Below are positions 20,460-29,607 of a DNA stretch of 64,000 nucleotides, piece after piece. The stretch comes from Leptospira gomenensis. Lineage in GTDB: Bacteria; Spirochaetota; Leptospiria; Leptospirales; Leptospiraceae. The position numbers and the translations under genes were made by a program. The DNA lies in assembly GCF_004770155.1 (NCBI RefSeq), contig NZ_RQFA01000026.1, forward strand, positions 137,001 to 201,000. Reading direction: 5' to 3'. The notes beneath the pieces were generated by a model. It did not search any database, had not been told where the DNA came from, and saw only the letters and a program-made list of their open reading frames with translations. How positions within the stretch are numbered: the stretch's first letter is position 1; the number at the start of each line of letters is the position of its first letter.

Positions 20460-20582
20460 ACGTATATAATAAAGAATTCCAGTTTGATACTCAAGTGGCA
20501 AGGTCCGGAAACGGCGTAAGATTTCCGCTCTTTCGGTTAAGAAAGAATTAGGATTATAAAATCTGGATCCAAAAAATCCAGC

Positions 20583-20616
20583 CAAAAAGAAACTCCGAAC
20601 CCTGGGAGGGTTCGGA
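20583..20616 (-). terminator. Intrinsic terminator after the 20635-21783 gene
   Basis: A perfect 10-bp stem (TCCGAACCCT at 20594-20603 with AGGGTTCGGA at 20607-20616) with a 3-base loop, followed on the minus strand by a T-rich run (A-rich 20584-20592 on the plus strand). It closes the MerR/exporter/outer-membrane transcript before the porin gene. Confidence 0.9.
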
Positions 20617-20634
20617 AGAGAGGGAAAACGGTTT

Positions 20635-21783
20635 TTAGAATTTCGTCATATAACCGAGACTCACCACGAAGTGATGTTTCGGTAAATGTTGCTGTTGGTA
20701 GGAATTCAGCAGATGACTTTTAGAGGCGGCGTCTACGGGAAGCGATTGGATCAAGGAGGCGACCGTCTGGTTGTACGTTCCGTGGATTTTGGAAGGATCC
20801 GTCACTTTGCCGTCGTTTGCGTCGTTATCGGAAGTTACGCCGGAAGGTTTGGGATAGACTCGGTCGTTGTCGAATAGATATTGATCCGGTCTGTAAACGT
20901 CGCTGACGCTTACGTTCACGTCCTTAAAGTTTAACTGTAGTTTGGCGGTGATATCCGTTACGCCCGATCTTCGATCCGTGTTGTTGTTGAAATACTGGTA
21001 ACCGACTTGAAACGAGGGATTGAATTTCAAATCGCCCACCAAACCGTATTCGTGACTTACGGCCGCCCTATGATGACTGTTGCCTTGATTTATTCCGTTG
21101 GTTTCGGAGGAAAGACGGTAGTTGGAAACTATTTCCGGTTTCAAAAAAGCTAATATAGAAGGTTTCCATCCCAGCGTATAGTTCAAAAGACTTGCGTTGG
21201 ACGGATAATTAGCGCTGTTGACGATCAAAAACCCGGTGAAAAACTGGCCGATCGAAGTGTTCCATTCGTACACGATCTGTCCGATGAAGTAATCGCGTAG
21301 ACCGTTGTTTTCCTTTCTAGGTCGCACCTGGTTGGGATCGAAGGTAAGGTTGCCCGATTCCAGGGCTTTGATCGCTTTGTCGGATTGGTCCGGTCCTCCC
21401 GGCGAAGACTGATAAAAAAAGTCGTTGTCCGTATTCGACCGACCTATTAGCGGATTAGCAATAATTAAATTTAAACGGAAACCGGGAATCGGAGTATAAA
21501 AATTTACGAACGTTCCCAAAACCAAACCTTGAGAAAAACCTCCGTAGGATTCGTTGTTTCTCCGACTCAACCGTTCGCCGAAAAGACTGTTACCCAAAAC
21601 GAAGACGTCGTTCGCGATCGATTGACTCAAGCCGAATTCGGGCTTTTTCTCCCGGGACTTAGGAAGTTCCTTCGGATTATCTTCGGGAATTCCGGAAGGA
21701 AGATCCGGGCTTTGTTTATCCTGGCCCGTTAAAGCGTAAGCCGATAAAAAAAACAAAGTCAAAAGGAAATAAATTTTTTTCAT
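20635..21783 (-). CDS. Outer membrane protein, probable beta-barrel
   Basis: 382 residues with a clean N-terminal signal peptide (MKKIYFLLTLFFLSAYALTG, cleavage near residue 20). The body is rich in Tyr, Asn, Ser and alternating hydrophobics and ends in Phe (VVSLGYMTKF), the usual C-terminal strand for barrel insertion. Segments such as GFRLNLIIANPL and FQVGYQYFNNN fit transmembrane strands. No known family recognised. Its start overlaps the end of the EamA transporter gene by 4 bases (ATGA), so they are translated together; this suggests the exporter and the barrel work on the same substrate. Confidence 0.75.
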   Translation of the reverse strand: MKKIYFLLTLFFLSAYALTGQDKQSPDLPSGIPEDNPKELPKSREKKPEFGLSQSIANDVFVLGNSLFGERLSRRNNESYGGFSQGLVLGTFVNFYTPIPGFRLNLIIANPLIGRSNTDNDFFYQSSPGGPDQSDKAIKALESGNLTFDPNQVRPRKENNGLRDYFIGQIVYEWNTSIGQFFTGFLIVNSANYPSNASLLNYTLGWKPSILAFLKPEIVSNYRLSSETNGINQGNSHHRAAVSHEYGLVGDLKFNPSFQVGYQYFNNNTDRRSGVTDITAKLQLNFKDVNVSVSDVYRPDQYLFDNDRVYPKPSGVTSDNDANDGKVTDPSKIHGTYNQTVASLIQSLPVDAASKSHLLNSYQQQHLPKHHFVVSLGYMTKF

Positions 21784-22709
21784 GCGGTACCTGCGGTCGA
21801 AGTTTTTATAGGATCCGTTTTAAATTTGCCGAATCGGGAATTGACGATGAGGATTCCGGCGATCACGACGATCGCTCCGACGATGTCGAGAGGGTTCGGA
21901 GATTCTCCGAGAAACCAAGTGGTGAACATGGCGACGATAGGAATCAAATTCCCGAATACGGCGGCCTTATCCGGTCCTAACTTTTGAATTCCGTAATTCC
22001 AAAAAAGATAACTGAAAAACGTGGTGAACACCGCCATATAAAGAATCGCCATCCAGGCACTGGTCGGAATATCGTCGGGGTTAAATCTGAATTCACCCGA
22101 TACGATCACGAAACACACCAAGGATATCATACCGAATAACGACGTATAGGCGGTAGTTTGAATTGCGGAAACTCCGGAAAGATATTTTTTGATTCCAACG
22201 GAATACAAACACCAGCAGAACACGGCTATAAAAAGGTGGAGAATTCCTCCGCTTTCGAGTACGTTTCCAACGGATTGCAGGTTTCCGTCCGAAATAACCG
22301 TGATCACTCCGACGAAGGAGATGAAGGTTCCGAGATATTGATTCCAACGAATTTTCGTTTTTAAAAGAAAAAGCGAAAGAAATACGGTAATGGCGGGCCC
22401 GAACGCGGCGATGATCGCGGCGTCGATCGGAGACGCTTTTTTCATCCCCAAAAAGAAAAAGGTGTTAAAACCGAAAACTCCTCCGATTCCCAAAAGAACG
22501 AATACGATCAGATTTTTATATCCTACGCGTAGAAGTTTTTTGTCCGAAAAAAACAGAAACAAAAAGAGCATGGCCGAGGCGAATAAAAAACGGACTGCGC
22601 CGGTTTGCGCCGGAGTAAAAGACTGTAACGCGTGTTTGGTGACGTGAAAGGTTGTTCCCGTAAAAAAGGTAAAAGAAAGTAGCGAAAGGTATGGTTTGAT
22701 TCGGGTCAT
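21780..22709 (-). CDS. DMT/EamA family transporter
   Basis: A 309-residue inner membrane transporter with about ten membrane helices in two EamA halves: the first from residue 1 to about 145, the second with QTTAYTSLFGMISLV and WMAILYMAVFTTFFSYLFWNYGIQKLGP, the classical second-half signature. These carriers export metabolites, amino acids or drugs. The gene starts 4 bases after the MerR regulator and overlaps the outer-membrane protein gene, so it is probably expressed from the MerR-type promoter at 23144-23174. The inducer is unknown. Confidence 0.93.
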   Translation of the reverse strand: MTRIKPYLSLLSFTFFTGTTFHVTKHALQSFTPAQTGAVRFLFASAMLFLFLFFSDKKLLRVGYKNLIVFVLLGIGGVFGFNTFFFLGMKKASPIDAAIIAAFGPAITVFLSLFLLKTKIRWNQYLGTFISFVGVITVISDGNLQSVGNVLESGGILHLFIAVFCWCLYSVGIKKYLSGVSAIQTTAYTSLFGMISLVCFVIVSGEFRFNPDDIPTSAWMAILYMAVFTTFFSYLFWNYGIQKLGPDKAAVFGNLIPIVAMFTTWFLGESPNPLDIVGAIVVIAGILIVNSRFGKFKTDPIKTSTAGTA

Positions 22710-22713
22710 TGAA

Positions 22714-23121
22714 TTAGGTTTCTCCGTTTTGTGAAAGAAGCGTTTCGTATTCGCGCAGTTTCGATCTGGTAAGTTTTATCATGATTTCAAGATCCTTTTT
22801 TTTCTCTTCCAAGGTTCCTAGGTGCGAGGTCAAAATCCTGATTCTTTTGTTCAAAGGTGGTTTGAAATTCTCCCCTTGGGAAATTTTATCCAAGATACAA
22901 CCTTCTTTGATGAACTCCTTGATATCCTCCAGCGGCATGTTGATTTCCTTCAAGGTTCGGATCAGTCTCAGATATCTGATTTCCTTGTCGGAATAGATTC
23001 TGTCTTTTCCGTGAGAACGTTCCGGTTTAGGGAGAAGTCCCATCTTCTCGTAGTATCTAAGAGTGTGCGGAGTAAAGTTTGTGATCTCGGAAATTTCCGA
23101 AATGCTGAGTTTTTGATTCAA
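22714..23121 (-). CDS. MerR family transcriptional regulator
   Basis: Winged-helix activator with N-terminal HTH (LSISEISEITNFTPHTLRYYEKMGLLPK) and a dimerisation coiled coil (LEEKKKDLEIMIKLTRSKL). A longer ATG start exists at 23145, but the -10 box of a MerR-type promoter overlaps that ATG, so transcription would begin downstream of it. I prefer the TTG at 23121, preceded by a GGGGG ribosome site, which gives 135 residues beginning just before the HTH, as MerR proteins do. The single conserved cysteine near ECGIL (KEGCILDK) could be a sensing residue. Close kin of the aldehyde- and redox-sensing NmlR/AdhR type. It heads the operon with the exporter and the outer-membrane protein. Confidence 0.88.
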   Translation of the reverse strand: MNQKLSISEISEITNFTPHTLRYYEKMGLLPKPERSHGKDRIYSDKEIRYLRLIRTLKEINMPLEDIKEFIKEGCILDKISQGENFKPPLNKRIRILTSHLGTLEEKKKDLEIMIKLTRSKLREYETLLSQNGET

Positions 23122-23143
23122 AAGATTCCCCCGATTTAAATCC

Positions 23144-23174
23144 ATTCTACAGCTTAAAGTTAGCTCTAAGTCAA
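23144..23174 (-). promoter_or_regulatory. MerR-type promoter with 19-bp spacer and operator dyad
   Basis: On the minus strand TTGACT (-35) and TAGAAT (-10) are separated by exactly 19 bases, the overlong spacer that MerR-type activators correct by twisting DNA. Between them lies an imperfect dyad, CTTAGAG and CTTTAAG around a CTAA centre. This arrangement is characteristic of NmlR/AdhR-like promoters and implies autoregulation of the operon. Confidence 0.85.
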
Positions 23175-23283
23175 GGTCGGAATCGAAAAAAAATCCGAAA
23201 TTCGGAAAATAATCCGCGTAATACGATCGAGGCCGATATCCGAAATACGACTTCGGATTAGCGGGAAGTCCGTTTTTCGGGGA

Positions 23284-26200
23284 ATGAAACGTATTCAAAA
23301 AGGAATCAAAGCGGAATTATTTTTTTGTTATATTCTTATGACACAGAAATCTACCCCTTCTTTTAAAAAATCCGACCTTTCTTCGGGAAAGTTACCCGAA
23401 ATCATCGAGGATCGGATGCTCGTAAAACAATCGTATCGGGATCTTTTTTGGAAAGCGTATCGATCGAAAAAGAAAAAGGCTCCCGCCCAATTTTTGGATC
23501 AATTCGAAAAACTCTACGGCTTTCGTCCTCCCGAAGAGGTTTTGGAATGGGAAAACGTTAGATTCGCTTATCAACAGATCATGTATAACGTAAGCGATAT
23601 CTGGAACATGATCGATCACGAAGGAGGACTTCAATCCGACGACGAAGAAGAAGAGGAAGATGCGGAATACGACGCCGACTACCAACCGGTTTCCTTTCAG
23701 AAATTTCTGATGAAAAAAGGTCAAACGGTCGAAGACAAACTTGCGTCGCTCATCGGGTCGTATGACGGTCTTATGTTTTTATTTACGGGGGTGGCGCATT
23801 TCGGTTCGGACGGAGGAGGCGACAGTTGTTGGATCAATTTGCTTCCTCATGCAGAAGGTTCCGCGGAAGTACATCGTTACAATCATGAAATCGGAGAATT
23901 GGAGGACGAGCCCTTCTTTTCCATCAGTCATTTTATCGCATCCAATTGGTCCGCAGATCGGGACGATTACGACGAAGATTACGAGGACGACGACGAGGAA
24001 ACTCCCGAGCCGATCCTGACGTCCGCATTGTCGAATTCGGTTTTGAAACAATACGAAACCGACGCGAATAAAAAATACGCCAAACGACCCTTTTACACCA
24101 AGTCCCTGGATTTGTTCGAACGTTCTTCCTGGCTCCTCGGACATTCCTACGGCGATCCGGCGTTCGCATACGCGGAGAAACTCGCTTCCGCTCCGACGTT
24201 CAAGGATTGGGAGAACGAAAAGAAAAGTCTGGAGAAATCCCACGTTTTGGCCGCGTATTGGATTCTCGCACATTACTTTATGAAAAACGAAAACGCTTGT
24301 CGCGAAGCGTGTACGATCTCGAAAAAACTTCCCGGTAAAATTCTTCCGGCGCTCGCCAAGGCCGTATTATCGTTGTTAGACGGTAAGTCCGATTCTTTGG
24401 GAAGGCTGTCCCTGAAAAAACTCGAGGAACTTCGGGAACAGACGTTCCGTAACTGCGATCCCAAACAGATTCAACCCGAAAACCGAAACCTTTTGGAACA
24501 AGCCACCGGGCTTGCCGGAAAGAAAAAAATCTCCTCTGCAGATCTGAAAAAAAGGATTCAAAAAGGGGAAGATCCGATGGCGCTCGTCGAGGAATTTTCG
24601 GAGGACGTGGATACGCACGATTTTCTTCTGAAGGAAATGGGAAAAAAGGATCAGAAGTTCGGTAAACTTGTGGAAGAATACTTCCGCGAAAGGACTTCTT
24701 CCAGCTATAACGAATGGCCGTATAACAACGATAAGCTGGACGAAAGACTTTCGCTTCCGATTTCGGCCGCGTTTAGGCAAGGATTGAACTACGATTCCGA
24801 AAACAAAAAGGCGTTCGCAGGAATCATAAAAACATTAGGAAAATTTGATGATCTCAACGCGATGAACGCCTTCCGCGACGCGATACAAAAACTCAAACAG
24901 GACGATAAACGTCTGGAAGAAGTGATCGCTTGTCTTTTACAAAGCGATCGCGACGACGCGCTTTCGATTTTGACGGAAGCGGCGTGGAAATTTTTCGAAA
25001 CCTTGGACGAAGCCCTGGAAAAGAAAAAGAAGGTGGAGAAGGAAGGTCCGAATTTGAACAACATCTTCACCGTCTTCAGTTATCTGCAACAAGCCCTGAA
25101 CGAGCGTCTTCTCGTGGGTGACGAGGAGGCTGGCAAACTTGCCGGAAAGGTTTTAACGTATCGTAACAACTTGGGTATGTTCGGAATCGCTCTGGGATAT
25201 TCCTTTGCGGTCTCCGCAAAATTGGGTTTTAAGGAGAATCTGGATTATATCCGTACGTATCTCGAGGCCGGCGTCGGTATCAAGGGAAGCGGACGAGATT
25301 CGTATCTTCAATTCCATCAACTCGTAAATTTATCGGAAGGTTCCATCGCGTGGGCGGTTTTGGATCCGGAAACGGCTAAGTCCGGATTGAAGGATTTATT
25401 GGAACGCGCGGAGAAAAATACGAGTCCCGGAATTGCGATCGATCTACAGGCTTGTTATCTTTCCGGGTTGCTCTTTTTGGAGCCGGATCGCGAGGAATGG
25501 ATCCAATTGGGCCATCGAATCCTGGGAAACAAGGGAGAGGAATACCGGGTTTACGGTCCGATCCGCGCGGTGGGAAAGGCGAAGATTCAAGCGTTGAAAC
25601 CGCATCTTTATTATCACGTTTATGCGGATCCGGATCCGATGGTGGATTATACCTGGACATACATCGAACACGCTGCGAGACACGCGTGGATTCAGTTGAC
25701 CGGTAAGGAACTTCCTCCTTTCGACGATGACGACGAATACGCAAATCGCCTCGCGAAAAATCCGAAGGATCTTCCCGCTGCGATTTTAAAACCCGAAAAA
25801 TACAGTATTCAACACGTATTCCAGAATATTAGGGAAAAGAAATATAAGGATCCGGACGTGATCAAAATCGGAGGGCCTTGGCTGGAGGAATCGTTGCGTT
25901 ATTCGACCGACGAATACCGATACGGAGGGAACTACGATCGTTGGGAGGCGATGAAGGCGCTTTTTATCCAGGGTCTTCCCGCAATTCCTTCCTTTGCGAA
26001 AATATTAGAACTTCCTTATGCAAGATCGGATTGGAAACTTTATACGCTTCAGTTTATGAGATTTATCGAACCGGAAAGCGGGAAGTGGGAAAAGATTCTT
26101 ACCATGGACGCGGAGGAAGTTCAAAAAATCGTGGATACCAACCCGCCGGAATGGGCCGCGTGGGGGGATTTATTGGCCGCAAAACTTTTTGTATCGCTCG

Positions 26201-26724
26201 GAAAAGACGCTTTTGATTCCGTTTTAAAACTCGTCAAAAGAAGATTGGGATACGCAAGTCTTCACAGTTATTCTTCTTCTTCGACCGAAGAGGCGTTGGC
26301 GGCAAGGCTTCCCGCCGTCCTAAATTGGTTCGGAAGGGACGGAGAACAGGCCATCGAAATCCTTTGGAAAGCGGCTCCGAAAGAATCCGAAGTGAAATAT
26401 ATCCTGGATTCTGCGGCGAAAAAATCCGGAGACTCTGACTGGAAAAATCTACCTGAGTTATCGGATGATGGAATTGAATTGGAACAATGGGTCAATGGAA
26501 GAGATTATGGTCCTCGGTTTTGGATTTCGATTCATCCGAAAGAAATCCGTTTCGGTATCGAGGAGTTCTATCTTCACAGTATTTTGGAGAATTCAAGAGC
26601 GGAATCCGGTTTGAATTCTTCGGTTTGGAAAGATCAATTTCAGTCCAAGGCGGAGGAGCTTTGGAAAATGTCGCAGGTTTTGGGTTATCAAACCGCTAAA
26701 AAGAAGGTGAAGAAAAAACGCTGA
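23284..26724 (+). CDS. Giant hypothetical protein, 1146 aa
   Basis: No signal peptide; cytoplasmic. An acidic region near residues 115-135 and 220-245 (runs of Asp/Glu) frames a segment (GGDSCWINLLPHAEGSAEVHRYNHEIGELED) that resembles the SMI1/KNR4-type fold, in which such a loop binds partners; this is tentative. The rest, about 800 residues, is helical and likely made of HEAT/TPR-like repeats with many Lys and Glu. A second ATG at 23338 (MTQKSTPS) is the alternative start; 23284 is preceded by CGGGGA. Divergent from the MerR operon. Function not recognised. Confidence 0.85.
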   Translation: MKRIQKGIKAELFFCYILMTQKSTPSFKKSDLSSGKLPEIIEDRMLVKQSYRDLFWKAYRSKKKKAPAQFLDQFEKLYGFRPPEEVLEWENVRFAYQQIMYNVSDIWNMIDHEGGLQSDDEEEEEDAEYDADYQPVSFQKFLMKKGQTVEDKLASLIGSYDGLMFLFTGVAHFGSDGGGDSCWINLLPHAEGSAEVHRYNHEIGELEDEPFFSISHFIASNWSADRDDYDEDYEDDDEETPEPILTSALSNSVLKQYETDANKKYAKRPFYTKSLDLFERSSWLLGHSYGDPAFAYAEKLASAPTFKDWENEKKSLEKSHVLAAYWILAHYFMKNENACREACTISKKLPGKILPALAKAVLSLLDGKSDSLGRLSLKKLEELREQTFRNCDPKQIQPENRNLLEQATGLAGKKKISSADLKKRIQKGEDPMALVEEFSEDVDTHDFLLKEMGKKDQKFGKLVEEYFRERTSSSYNEWPYNNDKLDERLSLPISAAFRQGLNYDSENKKAFAGIIKTLGKFDDLNAMNAFRDAIQKLKQDDKRLEEVIACLLQSDRDDALSILTEAAWKFFETLDEALEKKKKVEKEGPNLNNIFTVFSYLQQALNERLLVGDEEAGKLAGKVLTYRNNLGMFGIALGYSFAVSAKLGFKENLDYIRTYLEAGVGIKGSGRDSYLQFHQLVNLSEGSIAWAVLDPETAKSGLKDLLERAEKNTSPGIAIDLQACYLSGLLFLEPDREEWIQLGHRILGNKGEEYRVYGPIRAVGKAKIQALKPHLYYHVYADPDPMVDYTWTYIEHAARHAWIQLTGKELPPFDDDDEYANRLAKNPKDLPAAILKPEKYSIQHVFQNIREKKYKDPDVIKIGGPWLEESLRYSTDEYRYGGNYDRWEAMKALFIQGLPAIPSFAKILELPYARSDWKLYTLQFMRFIEPESGKWEKILTMDAEEVQKIVDTNPPEWAAWGDLLAAKLFVSLGKDAFDSVLKLVKRRLGYASLHSYSSSSTEEALAARLPAVLNWFGRDGEQAIEILWKAAPKESEVKYILDSAAKKSGDSDWKNLPELSDDGIELEQWVNGRDYGPRFWISIHPKEIRFGIEEFYLHSILENSRAESGLNSSVWKDQFQSKAEELWKMSQVLGYQTAKKKVKKKR

Positions 26725-26787
26725 GCCTATGTCGTCGTACGGGTCGGAACTCCGAAGTAGGAGGTTCGACCGGTGCGGCGTTTTTTT
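26713..26787 (+). terminator. Likely terminator after the 1146-aa gene
   Basis: A 12-bp stem with one wobble and one mismatch (GGTCGGAACTCC with GGAGGTTCGACC, 26742-26771) sits inside a second, outer inverted repeat (AAAAAACGC at 26713-26721 with GCGTTTTTT near 26778-26786). The outer arm overlaps the end of the coding region. The run of seven T at 26781-26787 supports termination. Confidence 0.6.
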
Positions 26788-26950
26788 GTATCTTTCCGCT
26801 CCTCTTAACGGATCAACCGGTTTTCGAGTTTCATTCTATCGTTTGCGTCGGTAATTTCATCGAAAAATTTTCGTAAATGTGGGAACTCCCCCAATTTTCC
26901 TTTTCCGTTCCTTTCTCTTCTTATAAACTGGTGGAATCTCCGGAGGTTCC

Positions 26951-28663
26951 ATGATCCAGAACAATTACTTTTCCGACACACAAGATATCCAAGATCACTT
27001 CGAACACATTCTTCCCTGGACGGAAATTATTCTCGATTATGAAAACGAGTTTTCGGACGCAACCGAAGGAGGTCCTTCCAATCCTTCCGAGGCGAAAGAA
27101 TATTATAAAACTATTTTAGATACCGTCGGTGATTTGGCGGGAAATATCCTTTCGCCGCACGTCGCAGAGTTGGATCGCACCGGACTTTCGTTTAATGACG
27201 GTAAGGTGGAATTCCCTCCGAAGATGATAGAACTCGTCTCGAAAGTCGTCGATGCCGGCGTACAAGCCTACGGCTTTTCCAGAAAATACGGCGGCTTGGG
27301 CGTTCCCTGGACGGTTAAATCCTTCATCTCGGAAATTTTTTATAGAGTAGACGCGTCACTCGCCATTGCCGTCGGATGTGTGAATCTTGCGGAAATCCTC
27401 GAACGTCACGCTTCGGAAGAAATGAAACGGGAGTGGATTCCGAAGATGACCGCAGGTGAATACGTCTGTGCAATGGGGTTGACCGAACCGGATCACGGCT
27501 CCGACCTTCCAAATTTAAGAACGAAAGCCACGAAACGCGAGGACGGAACCTGGCTTTTAAACGGAACGAAACGTTTCATCACACATGGATGCGGTTTTGG
27601 AGATGTTCCGGCTATCCTATTGACTTTGGCTCGTTCGGGAGAAGTCGGATCCGGAGCACGCGGACTTTCCTTTTTTCTCGTACGAAGTACGGACGTGCAG
27701 ATCGCCGGAATAGAAACCAAACTCGGACTTCATTGTTCTCCGACTTGCGAAGTCGTTTTCGAAAATTCTCCGGGGATTTTAATCGGGGAAGAAGGTTACG
27801 GGCTCGTAAAATATACTATGGGAATGCTGAACGGAGCCAGAATGGGAATCGCACAACAATCCACGGGGCTCGCAACCGCAGCATATTATGAAGCTCTAAA
27901 ATACTCTAAAGAAAGAATTCAATTCGGAAAACCGTTGATCGAAATTCCCGCCGTCAAAAAGATCATGGACCGTTTGGAAAGGGAGACTCTTGCAATGCGT
28001 TGTCTAACGTTGGAAGGGTCCAGAGTGATGGACCGTTATTATTGGAGAGCGCTTCGCCTTGAAAAAATGGGAGCCTCCGAAAAGGAAGCGAAGAACGATA
28101 CAGTGGTTCGCTATTGGGAAAAGATCGCGAACGTGCTTACGCCGATCAGTAAGTTTTACTGTTCGGAATCCTGTTTGAAAGTCGTCAGCGACGCCCTTCA
28201 GGTCCACGGTGGCGCCGGTTATACGGAGGATTATGACATCGCAAGAATTTATCGTGATGCGAGAATCACGACCATATACGACGGAACATCCCAGATTCAG
28301 ATTAACGCCAGCATCGGCGGTATCACTTCCGGGCTGACGCATACGTTCGGCGAATATCTAAGCGAACTTGTGAATCAATCGGATTCTTCTTTGGCTCGTA
28401 AGTTGTTTCACGGATTCCAAGAGCTCGTGTCTCTTTATAAGGATCTTCCGGCAAGGGAAGACAGGGATACGTATGCGGAAGAAATCGTAATGACTTGTTC
28501 GCGCGTTCTTGCGGGAGTTCTTTTGGAACTTTCCTGCAGAAGAATACCGGAAGAAAGAAGAAACGCACGTCTCAAACACGCAAGGAACTATCACCTTGAT
28601 ACGCTTTCCGTACTCGAAGGAAATCTCGCGAAGTTGAAGGAAGCGGGCGGTGTTCCCGTTTAG
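26951..28663 (+). CDS. Acyl-CoA dehydrogenase
   Basis: FAD enzyme of fatty acyl-CoA oxidation, 570 residues, longer than the 380-residue core because of a C-terminal helical extension, as in FadE-type enzymes. Family motifs: AVGCVNLAEILERHASEEMKREW, the flavin-binding CAMGLTEPDHGSDLPNL, KRFITHG, and QVHGGAGYTEDYDIARIYRDARI. The position usually held by the catalytic Glu in YEGT is Asp444 here (IYDGTSQIQ). ATG with GGAGG six bases upstream. A TGTGGGAACTC word lies about 70 bases before the start. Confidence 0.93.
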   Translation: MIQNNYFSDTQDIQDHFEHILPWTEIILDYENEFSDATEGGPSNPSEAKEYYKTILDTVGDLAGNILSPHVAELDRTGLSFNDGKVEFPPKMIELVSKVVDAGVQAYGFSRKYGGLGVPWTVKSFISEIFYRVDASLAIAVGCVNLAEILERHASEEMKREWIPKMTAGEYVCAMGLTEPDHGSDLPNLRTKATKREDGTWLLNGTKRFITHGCGFGDVPAILLTLARSGEVGSGARGLSFFLVRSTDVQIAGIETKLGLHCSPTCEVVFENSPGILIGEEGYGLVKYTMGMLNGARMGIAQQSTGLATAAYYEALKYSKERIQFGKPLIEIPAVKKIMDRLERETLAMRCLTLEGSRVMDRYYWRALRLEKMGASEKEAKNDTVVRYWEKIANVLTPISKFYCSESCLKVVSDALQVHGGAGYTEDYDIARIYRDARITTIYDGTSQIQINASIGGITSGLTHTFGEYLSELVNQSDSSLARKLFHGFQELVSLYKDLPAREDRDTYAEEIVMTCSRVLAGVLLELSCRRIPEERRNARLKHARNYHLDTLSVLEGNLAKLKEAGGVPV

Positions 28664-28924
28664 GAGGAAGAAAAAAATACCCGCTAAGTTTTCAAAACCG
28701 TAGAGGCCGATCGAGTGAACGGATTCGGCTTCGAATCGGATAAATTCTAGATCGGATCCGTTTTATCTTAAATTCTTGACGGAAACCGGTCGTCTTCCAT
28801 TCTGGATCCATTATGAGCCTTTAATCCCGCCTCAAAACGTGGAATATTCCAATTCTAGAATATTCTAATTTTATTTCAAATTAACCCATAACAACGAACC
28901 GCTTTCTTTTGCGGAGGTATATCT
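28664..28924. other. AT-rich gap with a TAGAATATTCTA palindrome
   Basis: About 260 bases. It contains TCTAGAATATTCTAA around 28853-28868, an AT-rich palindrome that could be a site for a regulator of the acetyltransferase gene. The acetyltransferase ribosome site GGAGG lies at its end. Nothing else is supported. Confidence 0.4.
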
Positions 28925-29581
28925 ATGACAAAATCGAACCCGAATTTATTCGGCCCGGACCCTTCTACCCCTCATCCATTTCCTCAATTTCCTAGGATCG
29001 GATTTTTAAAGAATTTCATTCGATCTCAGTCGATCGAAGTAGGCGATTATACCTACTACGACGATCCGAAAGGGGCTGAGAATTTCGAAACCGAAAACGT
29101 GCTCTACCACTACGACTTTAGTGGAGATCGGTTGATCGTCGGTAAGTTTTGCGCGCTCGCAACAGGAGTGAAATTTATCATGAACGGCGCCAATCACCGG
29201 ATGAATTCGTTTTCCACGTATCCGTTCGCTATTTTCGGAAACGGCTGGGAAGTCGTGATGTCCCGTATGCAAAATCTTCCCCACAAAGGGGATACGATCG
29301 TAGGAAACGACGTTTGGATCGGAACGAACGCGGTAATTTTGCCCGGAGTAAAAATCGGCGACGGAGCGATCGTCGGCGCCTATTCCGTGGTCGCACGGGA
29401 CGTTCCACCGTACACGATCGTAGCGGGAAATCCCGCTCGCCTGATTCGAGATCGATTTTCAAAGGATACGACCGAAAAACTTTTGAAATTACGATGGTGG
29501 GATTGGAGTCCGGAGAAGATAACGAACTCGCTGGAGTTCCTAACGTGCCTGGATTTCGAAACTTTGGAAAAGTTCGTTTAA
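28925..29581 (+). CDS. Hexapeptide-repeat acetyltransferase (CatB/Vat type)
   Basis: A 218-residue left-handed beta-helix acyltransferase of the xenobiotic acetyltransferase group that includes streptogramin and chloramphenicol acetyltransferases. The active-site His is His91 in NGANHRMNSF, and the hexapeptide repeat stretch runs GNDVWIGTNAVILPGVKIGDGAIVGAYSVVARDVPPYTIVAGNPARLI. The C-terminal WWDWSPEKI is also typical. Whether it acts on a drug or on a natural substrate is not known from sequence. Strong ribosome site GGAGG. Single gene. Confidence 0.93.
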   Translation: MTKSNPNLFGPDPSTPHPFPQFPRIGFLKNFIRSQSIEVGDYTYYDDPKGAENFETENVLYHYDFSGDRLIVGKFCALATGVKFIMNGANHRMNSFSTYPFAIFGNGWEVVMSRMQNLPHKGDTIVGNDVWIGTNAVILPGVKIGDGAIVGAYSVVARDVPPYTIVAGNPARLIRDRFSKDTTEKLLKLRWWDWSPEKITNSLEFLTCLDFETLEKFV

Positions 29582-29607
29582 CAAAAAAATCCGCTAAAGG
29601 GAAAACG

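Noticed and set aside
20460..20585. Upstream extension of the porin-like gene
   Set aside because: It starts with TTG and adds 42 residues before a signal peptide; the terminator at 20583-20616 also overlaps its beginning.
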